From a virus: 26,245 bases of DNA. The DNA lies in the IMG/VR virus record IMGVR_UViG_3300042691_029036, positions 1 through 26,245 of that record; one strand, 5' to 3'. The position numbers and the translations under genes are program-made. Below, one piece after another: positions 18,984-26,245 of the stretch (position 1 is its first letter; every line of letters begins with the position of its first letter). The notes beneath the pieces were generated by a model. It saw nothing but the letters and a program-made list of their open reading frames with translations, did no database searches and was not told the DNA's origin.

Positions 18984-19212
18984 AGAAGATGAAGCATTCA
19001 ATGAGATTGAGCGCAGAAGTGTAGCTAAGAAAGAAGCTGTGAAGGCAACGATGGCAATCAATCCTTATCGTGACCAAGTGATTGACGAAGTGTTGCAACG
19101 CATCAAAGAACTGCGCCCTGCTGTCATGCCGTTAGAGAGTATGGGCAGAGGCAAAGCCACACAAGAATGGTTTGATATTTTGGTAGAAGGTATTGAGGGG
19201 ATGAAGCAATGA
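18976..19212 (+). CDS. Unknown early protein, acidic/helical
   Basis: 78 residues from 18976; GGGAG is 6 bases upstream. A longer frame from 18901 would cover the membrane-protein gene and lacks an SD site. MNEEDEAFNEIERRSVAKKE is a charged helix, followed by a LRPAVMPLESMGRGKATQEW turn and helix. ATGA overlap with the next gene. Confidence 0.7.
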   Translation: MNEEDEAFNEIERRSVAKKEAVKATMAINPYRDQVIDEVLQRIKELRPAVMPLESMGRGKATQEWFDILVEGIEGMKQ

Positions 19213-19505
19213 CTTGCCCACCATGCACCAATGACTGTAACGAAGGTAGAACCTGTCTTGCAAGGAGTAAAAGCCAAGAACCTGTGGCATGGCATTACCC
19301 TGATGGCTCACCCGACCAATGCACAACAGACAAAGCCTACGCTGAGAAAGAACCCGCATGGACACCGATGTATTACAAGCATGAATGGGTAGGGCTGACC
19401 CCCGAAGAAATTTTAGATATGTTTGATGACACAAACGTCTATGGCAGTAAGTGGCTGGAATTTTCTAGAGCCATTGAAGCCAAACTCAAGGAGAAGAACA
19501 GTTGA
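19209..19505 (+). CDS. Cysteine-rich small phage protein
   Basis: 98 residues. The N-terminus MTCPPCTNDCNEGRTCLARS has four cysteines in about 15 residues (CxxC...C...C), which could hold a zinc ion. Then comes EPVAWHYPDGSP...WTPMYYKHEWVGLTP, a pattern I associate with widespread small phage proteins of unknown function. GG-rich SD, ATGA overlap before and TTGA overlap after. Confidence 0.7.
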   Translation: MTCPPCTNDCNEGRTCLARSKSQEPVAWHYPDGSPDQCTTDKAYAEKEPAWTPMYYKHEWVGLTPEEILDMFDDTNVYGSKWLEFSRAIEAKLKEKNS

Positions 19506-19705
19506 TTGACAAAATCATTCTCAGCGCGGTCCTTGGTACAGTGGGATTTAATGGATTGTTTCCTGAGCCGCCAGCGCCGCCCACGCCTTGGCAGCTTCAG
19601 GTCAAAGCAAAGGAAGCGTCAAAGAGCGCAGTGTGTGATAAAAAGAAGAAGCAGAGCAAAACGGTTAAACAACTATGTAAACGATGGGGGAAACACAATG
19701 ATTGA
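19502..19705 (+). CDS. Small basic protein with N-terminal hydrophobic segment
   Basis: 67 residues, TTG start overlapping the previous TGA, with GGAG upstream. MIDKIILSAVLGTVGFNGLF is a possible signal anchor, then a Pro-rich PEPPAPPTPW bridge, and a Lys-rich C-terminus (KKKKQSKTVKQLCKRWGKHN). The layout (membrane anchor, Pro bridge, basic tail) fits a small membrane-linked protein, but the anchor is weak. No lipobox. Confidence 0.6.
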   Translation: MIDKIILSAVLGTVGFNGLFPEPPAPPTPWQLQVKAKEASKSAVCDKKKKQSKTVKQLCKRWGKHND

Positions 19706-19859
19706 ACAAATCAAAACATTTTTTGGAAAGTTGCGGGGGCTACACGGTCAACGCAAAGTGGTAGTAGAGGAAGGCTTGATGTGGCGTTGTACCAAATGCC
19801 ATTTCATTTTTTTAACTAAGGAAGAAGGAGAAAAGCATGATAGTGAAAGAAATTGTTGA
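19698..19859 (+). CDS. Small zinc-finger-like protein
   Basis: 53 residues. C-x2-C-x12-H-x5-C near the C-terminus (RCTKCHFIFLTKEEGEKHDS then ERNC) is a good candidate zinc-binding knuckle; the N-terminus is basic. The true start is ATG 19698, after GGGGG; a longer overlapping frame from 19506 is a shadow of the gene before. Possible nucleic-acid-binding or adaptor protein. Confidence 0.65.
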   Translation: MIEQIKTFFGKLRGLHGQRKVVVEEGLMWRCTKCHFIFLTKEEGEKHDSERNC

Positions 19860-20016
19860 GAACGAGAACGGCACGATGACCATCATTTGTGACTTTGAAC
19901 CAGCAGAGGTACGCGCTTGCGTAGAGGTTGGGTTTTTGAAACTACTCAAAGACTATATAGATGAACACGCACCATTCCATCAAAGGAATATAGATGCTGA
20001 AGCCAAAGAAGCGTGA
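19837..20016 (+). CDS. Unknown small protein
   Basis: 59 residues, starting MIVKEIVENENGTMTIICDF. Beta hairpin then helix (PAEVRACVEVGFLKLLKDYI) and a polar tail. Good GAAGGAG SD site. It overlaps the zinc-finger gene's end by 23 bases and the next gene's start by 23 bases. Confidence 0.6.
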   Translation: MIVKEIVENENGTMTIICDFEPAEVRACVEVGFLKLLKDYIDEHAPFHQRNIDAEAKEA

Positions 20017-20161
20017 ACTGACCAAGAACGGAAGAAGCGTGAGCGCTAAACTGACTCAAAGTGAATACGAAGAGTGGGTAAAGCTCGGTAAAGGTAAATG
20101 GCTCAGATCGTTTTTGAAAGATAGTAGGTTTGAAAGAAAATTAAAAGACAAAGAGGCCTAG
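19994..20161 (+). CDS. Small basic ribbon-helix-helix-like protein
   Basis: 55 residues, strongly basic. RSVSAKLTQSEYEEWVKLGK followed by KWLRSFLKDS resembles the ribbon-helix-helix layout (a beta strand of alternating residues, LTxxEYxxW helix, then a GKWLR helix) used by small phage repressors and antitoxins. Arg/Lys-rich flanks would help DNA contact. AAAGGA lies 6 bases before ATG, and the start lies inside the previous gene. It is the last gene of the rightward operon, and its stop is inside the terminator stem. Homology not tested. Confidence 0.6.
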   Translation: MLKPKKRELTKNGRSVSAKLTQSEYEEWVKLGKGKWLRSFLKDSRFERKLKDKEA

Positions 20162-20168
20162 CCTCTTT
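20150..20168. terminator. Bidirectional terminator between converging operons
   Basis: Eight-pair stem AAAGAGGC/GCCTCTTT with a 3-base loop. On the plus strand it is followed by ATATAGTTATTTT, and on the minus strand by TTTGTCTTTT-like bases, so it can stop both the early operon and the polymerase transcript. Confidence 0.65.
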
Positions 20169-20174
20169 ATATAG

Positions 20175-22040
20175 TTATTTTGCCTCTCCCCAGCTCGGTC
20201 CGACTTCTACGTCACATCGGCTGGGGATTTCTAATGTTGCTGCTTGGGCCATGATCTCCGCAGCAGTATGCGCTTCCTCCCGATTCTTTACCGATAACGC
20301 CAGCTCGTCGTGTACTTGCAAGATAGGATCAAATCCCGCTTTAAACAGGGCCACCATGGCCGCTTTGGTCTGGTCTGCTGCTGACCCCTGTATGAGCCTG
20401 TTCAAGCCCTTGTAGGTGCCTGCACGCTTGATCCGTGGTCCGTATTCAATGACGGCTTGTTCACGGGGGAGTGCTTTGTTCACGCCCCATTCGGTAGGTT
20501 CCCACAGTGGGAACCGGCATTTGCGGCCAAGCAGGGTTCTGATTGCTCCGCCGGAGGCAGGGTGGTCAATGCGTTTCATGACGGCGTTGACGGTGCCTTT
20601 GAGAAAGGGCACGTTGGTGTGAAAGGTGTCGATCAAGGTGGAGGCTTCTTCTAGGGACAAGTCTAGCTGGCCAGCGAGCTTATTTTTGCCCATACCGTAC
20701 ATCAAACCAAGGCCAATGGTCTTGGCAGCTTTGCGATTAATCCCTGCCATGTCCGCCACCATCTGATGGAAATCGTTGTCAGGATTTTCCCTGTAAGCGT
20801 TGACCATCTTTTCTGCCCCGGGCAGGTCCAAGAGGCTTGCGTAATGCACCAAAAGTCGCGGTTCTTGGGAACTGAAATCGTTTGATGCCCATAATTCGCC
20901 GTTTTCGGGCAGGAAGAGGGATCGCACTAGCGGGCCAATGATTTCGTGGCGGATAGGAACTTGCTGTAAATTTGGATTGGCCATGGACAGACGACCCGTA
21001 ACTGTGCCACCATCATCACTGCGCATCTGATTAACGTGAGGATGAATCCTGCCTGTCTTTTGGCTAAAGTGCAGGTAAGGTTGAAGAAAGGTACTGTGGG
21101 TTTTGTTAGTTTCGCGTGCTTCCACGATCAACTTAGCCACAGGATGTTGACAATCTTCTAAGAACCCTTTGGTAAAGCTTGGAAGTCCTTTTTCTGTTTT
21201 GCCATAAGCTACTCCAAGGGTATCAAAGGCCACTGCAATGGACTGTGCTGCCCAAATGTCCACAGGTTTTCCACAGGCTGATTTTAGTTCTTGGTGGATT
21301 TGTTTTTCTCGTTGCATCAGTTGCAAGATTACTTGCTCTGCTTTATTGCGATCAAAGAGGATCCCGCGCTGGGTCATGTTTAGGAGGACAGGGAAGACTT
21401 CGGTCTCCAAGTTGAAGATTGATTCAACTTCTTCTTGTCGCAACTTTACTTTGAAGTATTGCCACAGTTTCAGGGTCAGCGCTGCATCTTGCTCGGCATA
21501 TTCCCCAACGTACATGGCGGGGAGTTTCCATAATTCTTTCTTGGGATGAACGCCAAAGTCGGCAGCAGCCTGTTTAAGCTCGGCCTCTGACTTGATCTCT
21601 TTAAGGTAATCAAAGCCAAGCGCATTAAGACTATAAGAAAAGCGGTTCTCATCGAGTACCGGGGCGGCAAGCATGGTGTCGAGGATTCTGCCGTTAATGG
21701 TGAATCCGTTGGCCCTGAGCCACCCGCAGTCGTACGCCGCGTTGTGCATAATTTTGTCAGCATCTGTAGCCAATACATCTTTTACCCACTTCTCAACAAG
21801 ACGTTTATCAAGATTGCCGCCGCCGCCGTGAGCAACAGGATAGTATCCACTCCAACCGTCCACAGCCACAGCGTAACCAACAATGAAGCCGTCATTACGG
21901 GGCCATCCCGGCCCAAAAGATTCCATATTTGGGTCACAGGTTTCAAGGTCAATTGCAATCTCCTTAGCGTTTGATAAATTAGGGAACGTGTCTGGTGGAA
22001 CCCATTCAGCAGGGTTGGGAAACATTGGAATTGTTTTCAC
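20175..22040 (-). CDS. DNA polymerase, family A, with 3'-5' exonuclease
   Basis: 621 residues, GTG start overlapping the helicase stop (GTGA), AAGGA upstream. Exonuclease: DLET (Asp31, Glu33), NAAYD (Asp104), YAEQD (Asp185). Polymerase: TGRLSMANPNLQQVPIR (348-364), motif A NDFSSQEPR (Asp388), motif B R436...K440...YG, motif C QVHDE (Asp578). Both active sites are intact, so this is a replicative, proofreading enzyme of the T7/PolI type; no 5'-nuclease domain is present. It is the last gene of the leftward replication operon and converges on the early operon. Confidence 0.95.
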   Translation of the reverse strand: MKTIPMFPNPAEWVPPDTFPNLSNAKEIAIDLETCDPNMESFGPGWPRNDGFIVGYAVAVDGWSGYYPVAHGGGGNLDKRLVEKWVKDVLATDADKIMHNAAYDCGWLRANGFTINGRILDTMLAAPVLDENRFSYSLNALGFDYLKEIKSEAELKQAAADFGVHPKKELWKLPAMYVGEYAEQDAALTLKLWQYFKVKLRQEEVESIFNLETEVFPVLLNMTQRGILFDRNKAEQVILQLMQREKQIHQELKSACGKPVDIWAAQSIAVAFDTLGVAYGKTEKGLPSFTKGFLEDCQHPVAKLIVEARETNKTHSTFLQPYLHFSQKTGRIHPHVNQMRSDDGGTVTGRLSMANPNLQQVPIRHEIIGPLVRSLFLPENGELWASNDFSSQEPRLLVHYASLLDLPGAEKMVNAYRENPDNDFHQMVADMAGINRKAAKTIGLGLMYGMGKNKLAGQLDLSLEEASTLIDTFHTNVPFLKGTVNAVMKRIDHPASGGAIRTLLGRKCRFPLWEPTEWGVNKALPREQAVIEYGPRIKRAGTYKGLNRLIQGSAADQTKAAMVALFKAGFDPILQVHDELALSVKNREEAHTAAEIMAQAATLEIPSRCDVEVGPSWGEAK

Positions 22041-23539
22041 AGTCGAAATCCTTTTTCAGTGTGTTTTGGGAGTACCAGATGAAGCGATTGCTTAGCACGG
22101 GTGACCCCGACATAAAACAAACGGTGAACGTTGTCCGCGTTGCTTGCATATTCTTTGGCAAACTTTGGGCTGAGATCCATGAGCAGCATAACGTTGTCCG
22201 CCTCCCCGCCTTTTGCACCGTGGATAGTTGATATACGTACTCTTGGAGCCTGTGAAAGTTTCACGCCCCTGCGTAGTAAGGAGATCAAATATTCTTTCTT
22301 GTCGTCTGCAATCTTGGTCATTGCTTCGTGCCAAATTGCATCGGTCAGCAGGCCGTGCTTTTCCTTTAGCTCATCAAGTGTGTACATACAAGCCGGGTCA
22401 CCGGTCTTAAAGGTTTTGTAGCCCCGGGCCACGGCGCGGGTATCGAGGTACCGGTATATTGTTTGAACGCTGGTGTAAACCACTGCTTTACCTTTTCGCA
22501 GGCGCTCCCATTCAACAACAGCTTGGGCGATCTGTGGGGACAGGCTGGGTACGCCGTTGCGCTCAAACAGTACGCCGATGGATTTAAGCCATTCGTGGAT
22601 GGGGTTGAGCATGTAATTGGTGCTGGCCATGATGAGCCATTGCCCCTCTTCTACGGGCACGTCTTCAAAACGGTGGTAGGTTTTGACAAGGCCCTCAAAC
22701 TCACGCGATTCCCATTCCTTTGGTTGCCGTTGTTGGATACGTCTGACAATATTGTTGGCCAAGCTATGGACCTTGGCGGGAACACGGTAGGACTGGTTGA
22801 GAATGGTAACGGTACCCTCAAAGGCAAGAAAGCTTTTTACGTCTGCTCCGGCGAAGAAGAAAATGGCTTGATCATCGTCACCGGCAAGAAACGTACGCTT
22901 TGATCGTACGGTTAAAGCTTCTACCATCATCCATTGCAAGCGGGAAAGATCTTGTGCCTCGTCCACGATCAGCACTTCCAACATGGGAAGACGTTCGGGT
23001 TCGCTGACTATTCTTTCCAACAGATCGGTAAAATCAAATAAGTCTTTGCTACGTTTGTAGTGGCGATAAGTACGTTCTACAAATTCAAAGTGATGCCACT
23101 CAATATCTAAGCCGCACTTGTTGTAATGGGTCTTTAAGTCTTCGCCCTTGATGCGGGCAATGTTTATTTCATTGAGGATGGGGTTGTCGGGTTTAACAAA
23201 ATCTATTTCTGCATCATGGGACAAGGCTAATTCAATGCCTGCTTGGGCAGCAAACTCTTTGAAGTGTTCTGCCTGCATGATGTCCTCGGTCCGTATGCCA
23301 AGGCACTGGAATGCCAAGCTGTGCAACGTGCGGAAGTACGGGAAATCGGTTTTGGCGTTGAGCTGGGGAAACTTTTGTATGGCCCTGTCCCGCGCTTCGT
23401 TAGCTGCTTTGCGGGTAAAAGAAAAGTAACCAATTTTTGTAGATGGAACTCCTGCTTCCAACTCTTGATCCACCACATTCAGCAGGTAAGTAGTTTTGCC
23501 ACAACCGGGCGGCCCAAAGATTTTATGGATGTCAGTCAT
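22037..23539 (-). CDS. Superfamily 1 DNA helicase, UvrD/Rep-like
   Basis: 500 residues from 23539. That start has GGGGA upstream and overlaps the preceding gene by 8 bases; a 12-residue longer frame has no SD site. Motifs: Walker A GPPGCGKT (9-16), IVDEAQD (191-197), GDDDQAIFFFAGAD (220-233), STIHGAKGGEADNV (437-450), RLFYVGVTRAK (473-483). This is a full SF1 set of about minimal size, giving 3'-5' DNA unwinding by analogy with UvrD. Next to a primase and polymerase it probably acts as replicative or repair helicase. No DnaB-like helicase is visible in the window. Confidence 0.9.
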   Translation of the reverse strand: MTDIHKIFGPPGCGKTTYLLNVVDQELEAGVPSTKIGYFSFTRKAANEARDRAIQKFPQLNAKTDFPYFRTLHSLAFQCLGIRTEDIMQAEHFKEFAAQAGIELALSHDAEIDFVKPDNPILNEINIARIKGEDLKTHYNKCGLDIEWHHFEFVERTYRHYKRSKDLFDFTDLLERIVSEPERLPMLEVLIVDEAQDLSRLQWMMVEALTVRSKRTFLAGDDDQAIFFFAGADVKSFLAFEGTVTILNQSYRVPAKVHSLANNIVRRIQQRQPKEWESREFEGLVKTYHRFEDVPVEEGQWLIMASTNYMLNPIHEWLKSIGVLFERNGVPSLSPQIAQAVVEWERLRKGKAVVYTSVQTIYRYLDTRAVARGYKTFKTGDPACMYTLDELKEKHGLLTDAIWHEAMTKIADDKKEYLISLLRRGVKLSQAPRVRISTIHGAKGGEADNVMLLMDLSPKFAKEYASNADNVHRLFYVGVTRAKQSLHLVLPKHTEKGFRL

Positions 23540-23783
23540 CCATTTCCCCGTAGAACGAATCGTACTTCCAAACAATTATTGGAGTGTCGGGACCTACATA
23601 AGCGCCCTCAATGTTGTACTCAATAAATTCGCGGGCTTCTTGAAAATCCATGCCATCTTTGTACATTAGATTTTCTCGAATAACCTCTGCGTCATATACC
23701 AAGATTTCAATTTGTTCCCCATCCTTGCCCCAAATAAAAGAAGAACCAATAATTGCATTTTTATGGCCATCAATTTGTCTCAT
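23532..23783 (-). CDS. Small unknown replication-operon protein
   Basis: 83 residues. MRQIDGHKNAIIGSSFIWGK then strands and helices including MDFQEAREFIEYNIEGAYVG. I recall this FEEA..YFE.NI.GAYVG pattern in many phage small proteins of unknown function. ATG shares a base with the primase stop; its end overlaps the helicase start. Co-expression suggests a replication link only. Confidence 0.7.
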   Translation of the reverse strand: MRQIDGHKNAIIGSSFIWGKDGEQIEILVYDAEVIRENLMYKDGMDFQEAREFIEYNIEGAYVGPDTPIIVWKYDSFYGEMDD

Positions 23784-25318
23784 CAGAATGGACTCCCTTC
23801 AGTGCGTGTGGTCTGGGTCTCAAACGGTGCATCTTGCTTACCAAAACTGGGTATGCGCCAACAACGTGTAGCTCTTCCTTTAAGGAAAAGAGACATAGGT
23901 TCGCCGTTCATGTCGCGCAATCGCTGAGCCATCTTTGGAGCGGTCAACCCTACAAAGTTGTTGCGCTTTAAGTGGCCTTCTAGATCTTTCATGCGGAAGT
24001 ACGTCTTGGCCTCATCCTCATCGCACCATGGTCGGCCCATGAGGATCTCATCCCTGTCCATTGCTTGCTGCATATGGGTAGTGAACTCTTCAAGCAGATC
24101 CATAAAACGTCCAGTCAGGCTTGTATCCTCACTTGCTTCAGCAATTTGTTCTGTCTCAACCATCTCTTTGAGCAGAGCATTGAGCATGTTCTCCCAGTCC
24201 TGCTTACGTAAGGTAGGAGGTAAGACGTTGAGCTTTTCTACACATGCTTTTTGGAATGCAGCCTGAGTGAAAAGACTTTCTGTTTCAAGCTCTACGCGTT
24301 TGCCGTTGACATCCAAGAACCACAAAGGTGGATCAGATGCATACTTAGAAAGTGATGCTATCTGAGGTGCATCAGGACCATTCGCTCCGATGCCAAATTT
24401 GCGCGTTCGACATAGGCCCGAATTGCAGAAGCTGTTGAGGGGCGCGTCTTTACATTTGTAAAGGTAGTCCTTCTTGCCGACCTGTTTGACAAGGACTTGC
24501 ACTTCATTATTCGGGAGAGGGGGAGCCACATGTTTGATGTTGTACTCCACCAGCTTGTCTTCCCAACTTCCGGGGAAGGCCCTTTTAAGATAGATACCAA
24601 TGTTGAATAATCCATTATTGCGCGTCCCCTCTGGGAAGCCTTGGGCGCATAAAGCCTGTAGGCAAGGCGGGCCGTCTTTGACTGGACTCTCCGCTTGTTT
24701 AGGCGCTTCCGGAAAATTAAGAGGGAGGCTTTGGACATTCGATTCATAAAGCCGAAAGAACTCCTCAAGAGTGGCCGCAGTCCCGTCGCCATTGAATGCA
24801 TACCTTGTTCCCGCGTCACCCCCAAAGTAGGGTAGGTTGAGGAAGTTTCCGGTGTCTCCTCTATCGACAAGAATCTCGGCTTGCTTAGGAAATATTTCTC
24901 TGCCCGCCTCGCCGAGAAGAGCTGATGCGTCTTTGAGGTATTGTTGAAAATCCCGTGCAGGTGCCGGTTCCCTTGTGAATAAGAATACATGTGCACCTCC
25001 TGATTTGCTACGACAAACAACAAGTGGCAGCTTCAACTGCGCAACTTTTTCTACGAGTCCTTTATGGTCCAAAGGATACTGGTCAATATCAATACATCCC
25101 CAGATGCATGAGTTATCCGCCCTGATTGGGATAATTCCCAAACTTGGCTCAATGCCTTCAAGGTGCTTTTTCCACAGGTCGTCTGTAGGCGCTTTTCTAA
25201 CAACTGTTGCTTTTCCTGCTTGTTTTCCATCGCCTCTTTCAGCCTTAATTACGTATGTCCCATAGGCAATATCCAGACCCCTGAATATGTCCTGAAATTT
25301 TTGTAGTTGGTCATCCAT
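23783..25318 (-). CDS. Archaeo-eukaryotic-type (AEP/PrimPol-like) primase
   Basis: 511 residues. The catalytic core at about 60-175 holds IWGCIDIDQYP (DID at 77-79), VVCRSKSGGAHVFLF (His110) and the GNFLNLPYFGG segment (157-167), characteristic of the TOTE-type/phage AEP primases. Residues about 215-320 include the ACxxxxxPEGTRNNGLFNIG element and two Cys clusters (YKCKDAPLNSFCNSGLC), a possible zinc or PriCT-like region. The C-terminal ~200 residues are helical, of unknown role. It starts primers, possibly DNA primers, for the family A polymerase. The SD site is weak. No fused helicase; the SF1 helicase two genes on may be the partner. Confidence 0.85.
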   Translation of the reverse strand: MDDQLQKFQDIFRGLDIAYGTYVIKAERGDGKQAGKATVVRKAPTDDLWKKHLEGIEPSLGIIPIRADNSCIWGCIDIDQYPLDHKGLVEKVAQLKLPLVVCRSKSGGAHVFLFTREPAPARDFQQYLKDASALLGEAGREIFPKQAEILVDRGDTGNFLNLPYFGGDAGTRYAFNGDGTAATLEEFFRLYESNVQSLPLNFPEAPKQAESPVKDGPPCLQALCAQGFPEGTRNNGLFNIGIYLKRAFPGSWEDKLVEYNIKHVAPPLPNNEVQVLVKQVGKKDYLYKCKDAPLNSFCNSGLCRTRKFGIGANGPDAPQIASLSKYASDPPLWFLDVNGKRVELETESLFTQAAFQKACVEKLNVLPPTLRKQDWENMLNALLKEMVETEQIAEASEDTSLTGRFMDLLEEFTTHMQQAMDRDEILMGRPWCDEDEAKTYFRMKDLEGHLKRNNFVGLTAPKMAQRLRDMNGEPMSLFLKGRATRCWRIPSFGKQDAPFETQTTRTEGSPF

Positions 25319-25405
25319 TATTCGTCTCTATGAGGTAGGGGTACTCGCTACGTCTACTCATGGATGAACCCATATAGTCGGTAGCATCCGCTTTCCCCCC
25401 GAAAA

Positions 25406-26170
25406 TCAGAACGGCGCTGAATTGCTTGGAGCAACCTCGTCATCGGTGTGCTTGACTTTGATCTCGCCAGAGCTTACAGATGCAGCAAATGTTTTTGCAG
25501 CTTGATACACGTTCTTATCCTCAATAGGACCCACACGTTCAACTTCCCATCCAAACCACTTGCCCTTGTCGTTTGATTCAGCTTGTGTGCTTAAACGATA
25601 AAGGTGTGAGTACATGGGAGGCGTGAATGGACCATTCGCACCCATCATTTTGGTAGACATCATCATGCTGTTCCACTTACGCGATTTTTTCAATTGCGTG
25701 GATTTCATGGTGATCAATGCAGCTTCAGGGAAGCCTTGATCGTTGATGACCATCACATAATGATTGGCCGTGTTCTCGATATAGTTTCCAGTGTCGAGAT
25801 AGTCTTTGTTGTCGCCCGGTTCGCGGTGCGTGCGGCTCAAAATGTCAGACGTGGCTGGGTAGATAGCGATGGGTGCGCCACTGCCGCTACCACGTGGTGC
25901 CCACTCGATGTACTGACGCACATACGCACAGGGAATCACGATGATGCCTTTTTTACCGTCATACAGTTCGCTGGTAACTGAGTTGTAGACCATGCCGGGC
26001 AATGCGCCTTCAACTTCACCTACCTCGGGTGAGGTGTTGGTAAGTAAGCGCAGGAATGGAAGAGCAAAATCTTCCTGACCCATGCCGTCAAAACCACCAC
26101 TGTCTTGTTCAAAATCATTTGTCAAGACTAATTCACCGTCTTTTTTCACTGCTAGTTCATTTTTTGCCAT
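25406..26170 (-). CDS. Probable ssDNA-binding protein
   Basis: 254 residues. An acidic start, then FALPFLRLLTNTSPEVGEVE and YDGKKGIIVIPCAYVRQYIE, later WNSMMMSTKMMGANGPFTPP and LSTQAESNDKGKWFGWEVER. The beta-rich middle and aromatic residues fit phage ssDNA-binding proteins encoded with AEP primases and family A polymerases. The end, HTDDEVAPSNSAPF, is an acidic tail with terminal Pro-Phe, like the protein-docking tip of bacterial SSB. AAAAGGA precedes ATG. The call is by pattern and operon; a homologous-recombination helper is an alternative. Confidence 0.55.
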   Translation of the reverse strand: MAKNELAVKKDGELVLTNDFEQDSGGFDGMGQEDFALPFLRLLTNTSPEVGEVEGALPGMVYNSVTSELYDGKKGIIVIPCAYVRQYIEWAPRGSGSGAPIAIYPATSDILSRTHREPGDNKDYLDTGNYIENTANHYVMVINDQGFPEAALITMKSTQLKKSRKWNSMMMSTKMMGANGPFTPPMYSHLYRLSTQAESNDKGKWFGWEVERVGPIEDKNVYQAAKTFAASVSSGEIKVKHTDDEVAPSNSAPF

Positions 26171-26186
26171 GATTGATTTTCCTTTT

Positions 26187-26245
26187 TCATGCTGATTTGA
26201 TGGATGCTCTTTGGCCTATGTATACGCCAAACAGCTCTGTGGGGA
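26187..26245 (-). CDS. 3' end of an upstream gene cut by window
   Basis: A frame open from the right edge reads PTELFGVYIGQRASIKSA and stops with TGA at 26187-26189, 16 bases before the ssDNA-binding gene. That spacing fits an operon partner, but 18 residues are too few to identify it. An accidental frame is possible. Confidence 0.4.
   Translation of the reverse strand, partial: PTELFGVYIGQRASIKSA

Noticed and set aside
24358-25023. 221-residue minus-strand frame
   Set aside because: Overlaps the primase in another frame; Ser/Arg-rich shadow without motifs.

Overview
The window is part of a tailed-phage genome (or prophage), not host chromosome. It carries terminase subunits, a P22-type portal, a scaffold-like protein, a head protein, and a replication set of family A DNA polymerase, SF1 helicase and archaeo-eukaryotic-type primase. 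Every base belongs to a tightly packed phage-style layout, with ATGA/GTGA/TTGA overlaps between genes. The P22-like portal next to a scaffold suggests a podovirus-like particle. The Shine-Dalgarno (SD) sites often read AGAAAGGA, which pairs with a 16S rRNA tail ending UCCUUUCU. That tail is known from Betaproteobacteria among others, so a betaproteobacterial (perhaps freshwater) host is a reasonable inference but is not proven.

Layout. (1) 1-11120, minus strand: the packaging/head module, transcribed right to left as large terminase, a 1436-residue multidomain virion or injected protein, portal, small proteins, GroES-like co-chaperonin, scaffold, a conserved structural protein and a head protein cut by the window edge. 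(2) 11121-16720, minus strand: an accessory region inserted between the small and large terminase genes. It holds a PD-(D/E)XK nuclease, several small unknown genes, a cysteine-rich phage protein, a 23-residue membrane peptide, a DUF932 protein and three further unknown genes. It is rich in GC hairpins, terminators and its own promoters. (3) 16721-17186: a divergent AT-rich control region with a consensus sigma70-type promoter pointing each way and a 22-base motif present once in each direction. (4) 17187-20161, plus strand: fourteen very small, mostly unknown early-type genes in one tight operon, ending at a bidirectional terminator. (5) 20175-26245, minus strand: the replication operon (ssDNA-binding-like protein, primase, small protein, helicase, DNA polymerase), entering from the right edge.

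How it fits together: the primase, helicase, polymerase and ssDNA-binding-like protein form a self-contained replisome. The plus-strand microgenes look like host-takeover functions. The left half builds and fills the head. The large transglycosylase/metallopeptidase-like protein is probably carried in the virion.

The most unusual signals are: (a) a recurring leader design (promoter, stem-loop at the predicted 5' end, then an SD site) in front of six separate genes; (b) a terminator array of repeated box-plus-hairpin units behind the DUF932 gene; (c) the 1436-residue polyvalent-like protein with two internal repeat arrays; and (d) the divergent 22-base motif pair. I saw no tRNA, rRNA, CRISPR array, transposase, integrase or phage RNA polymerase in the window.
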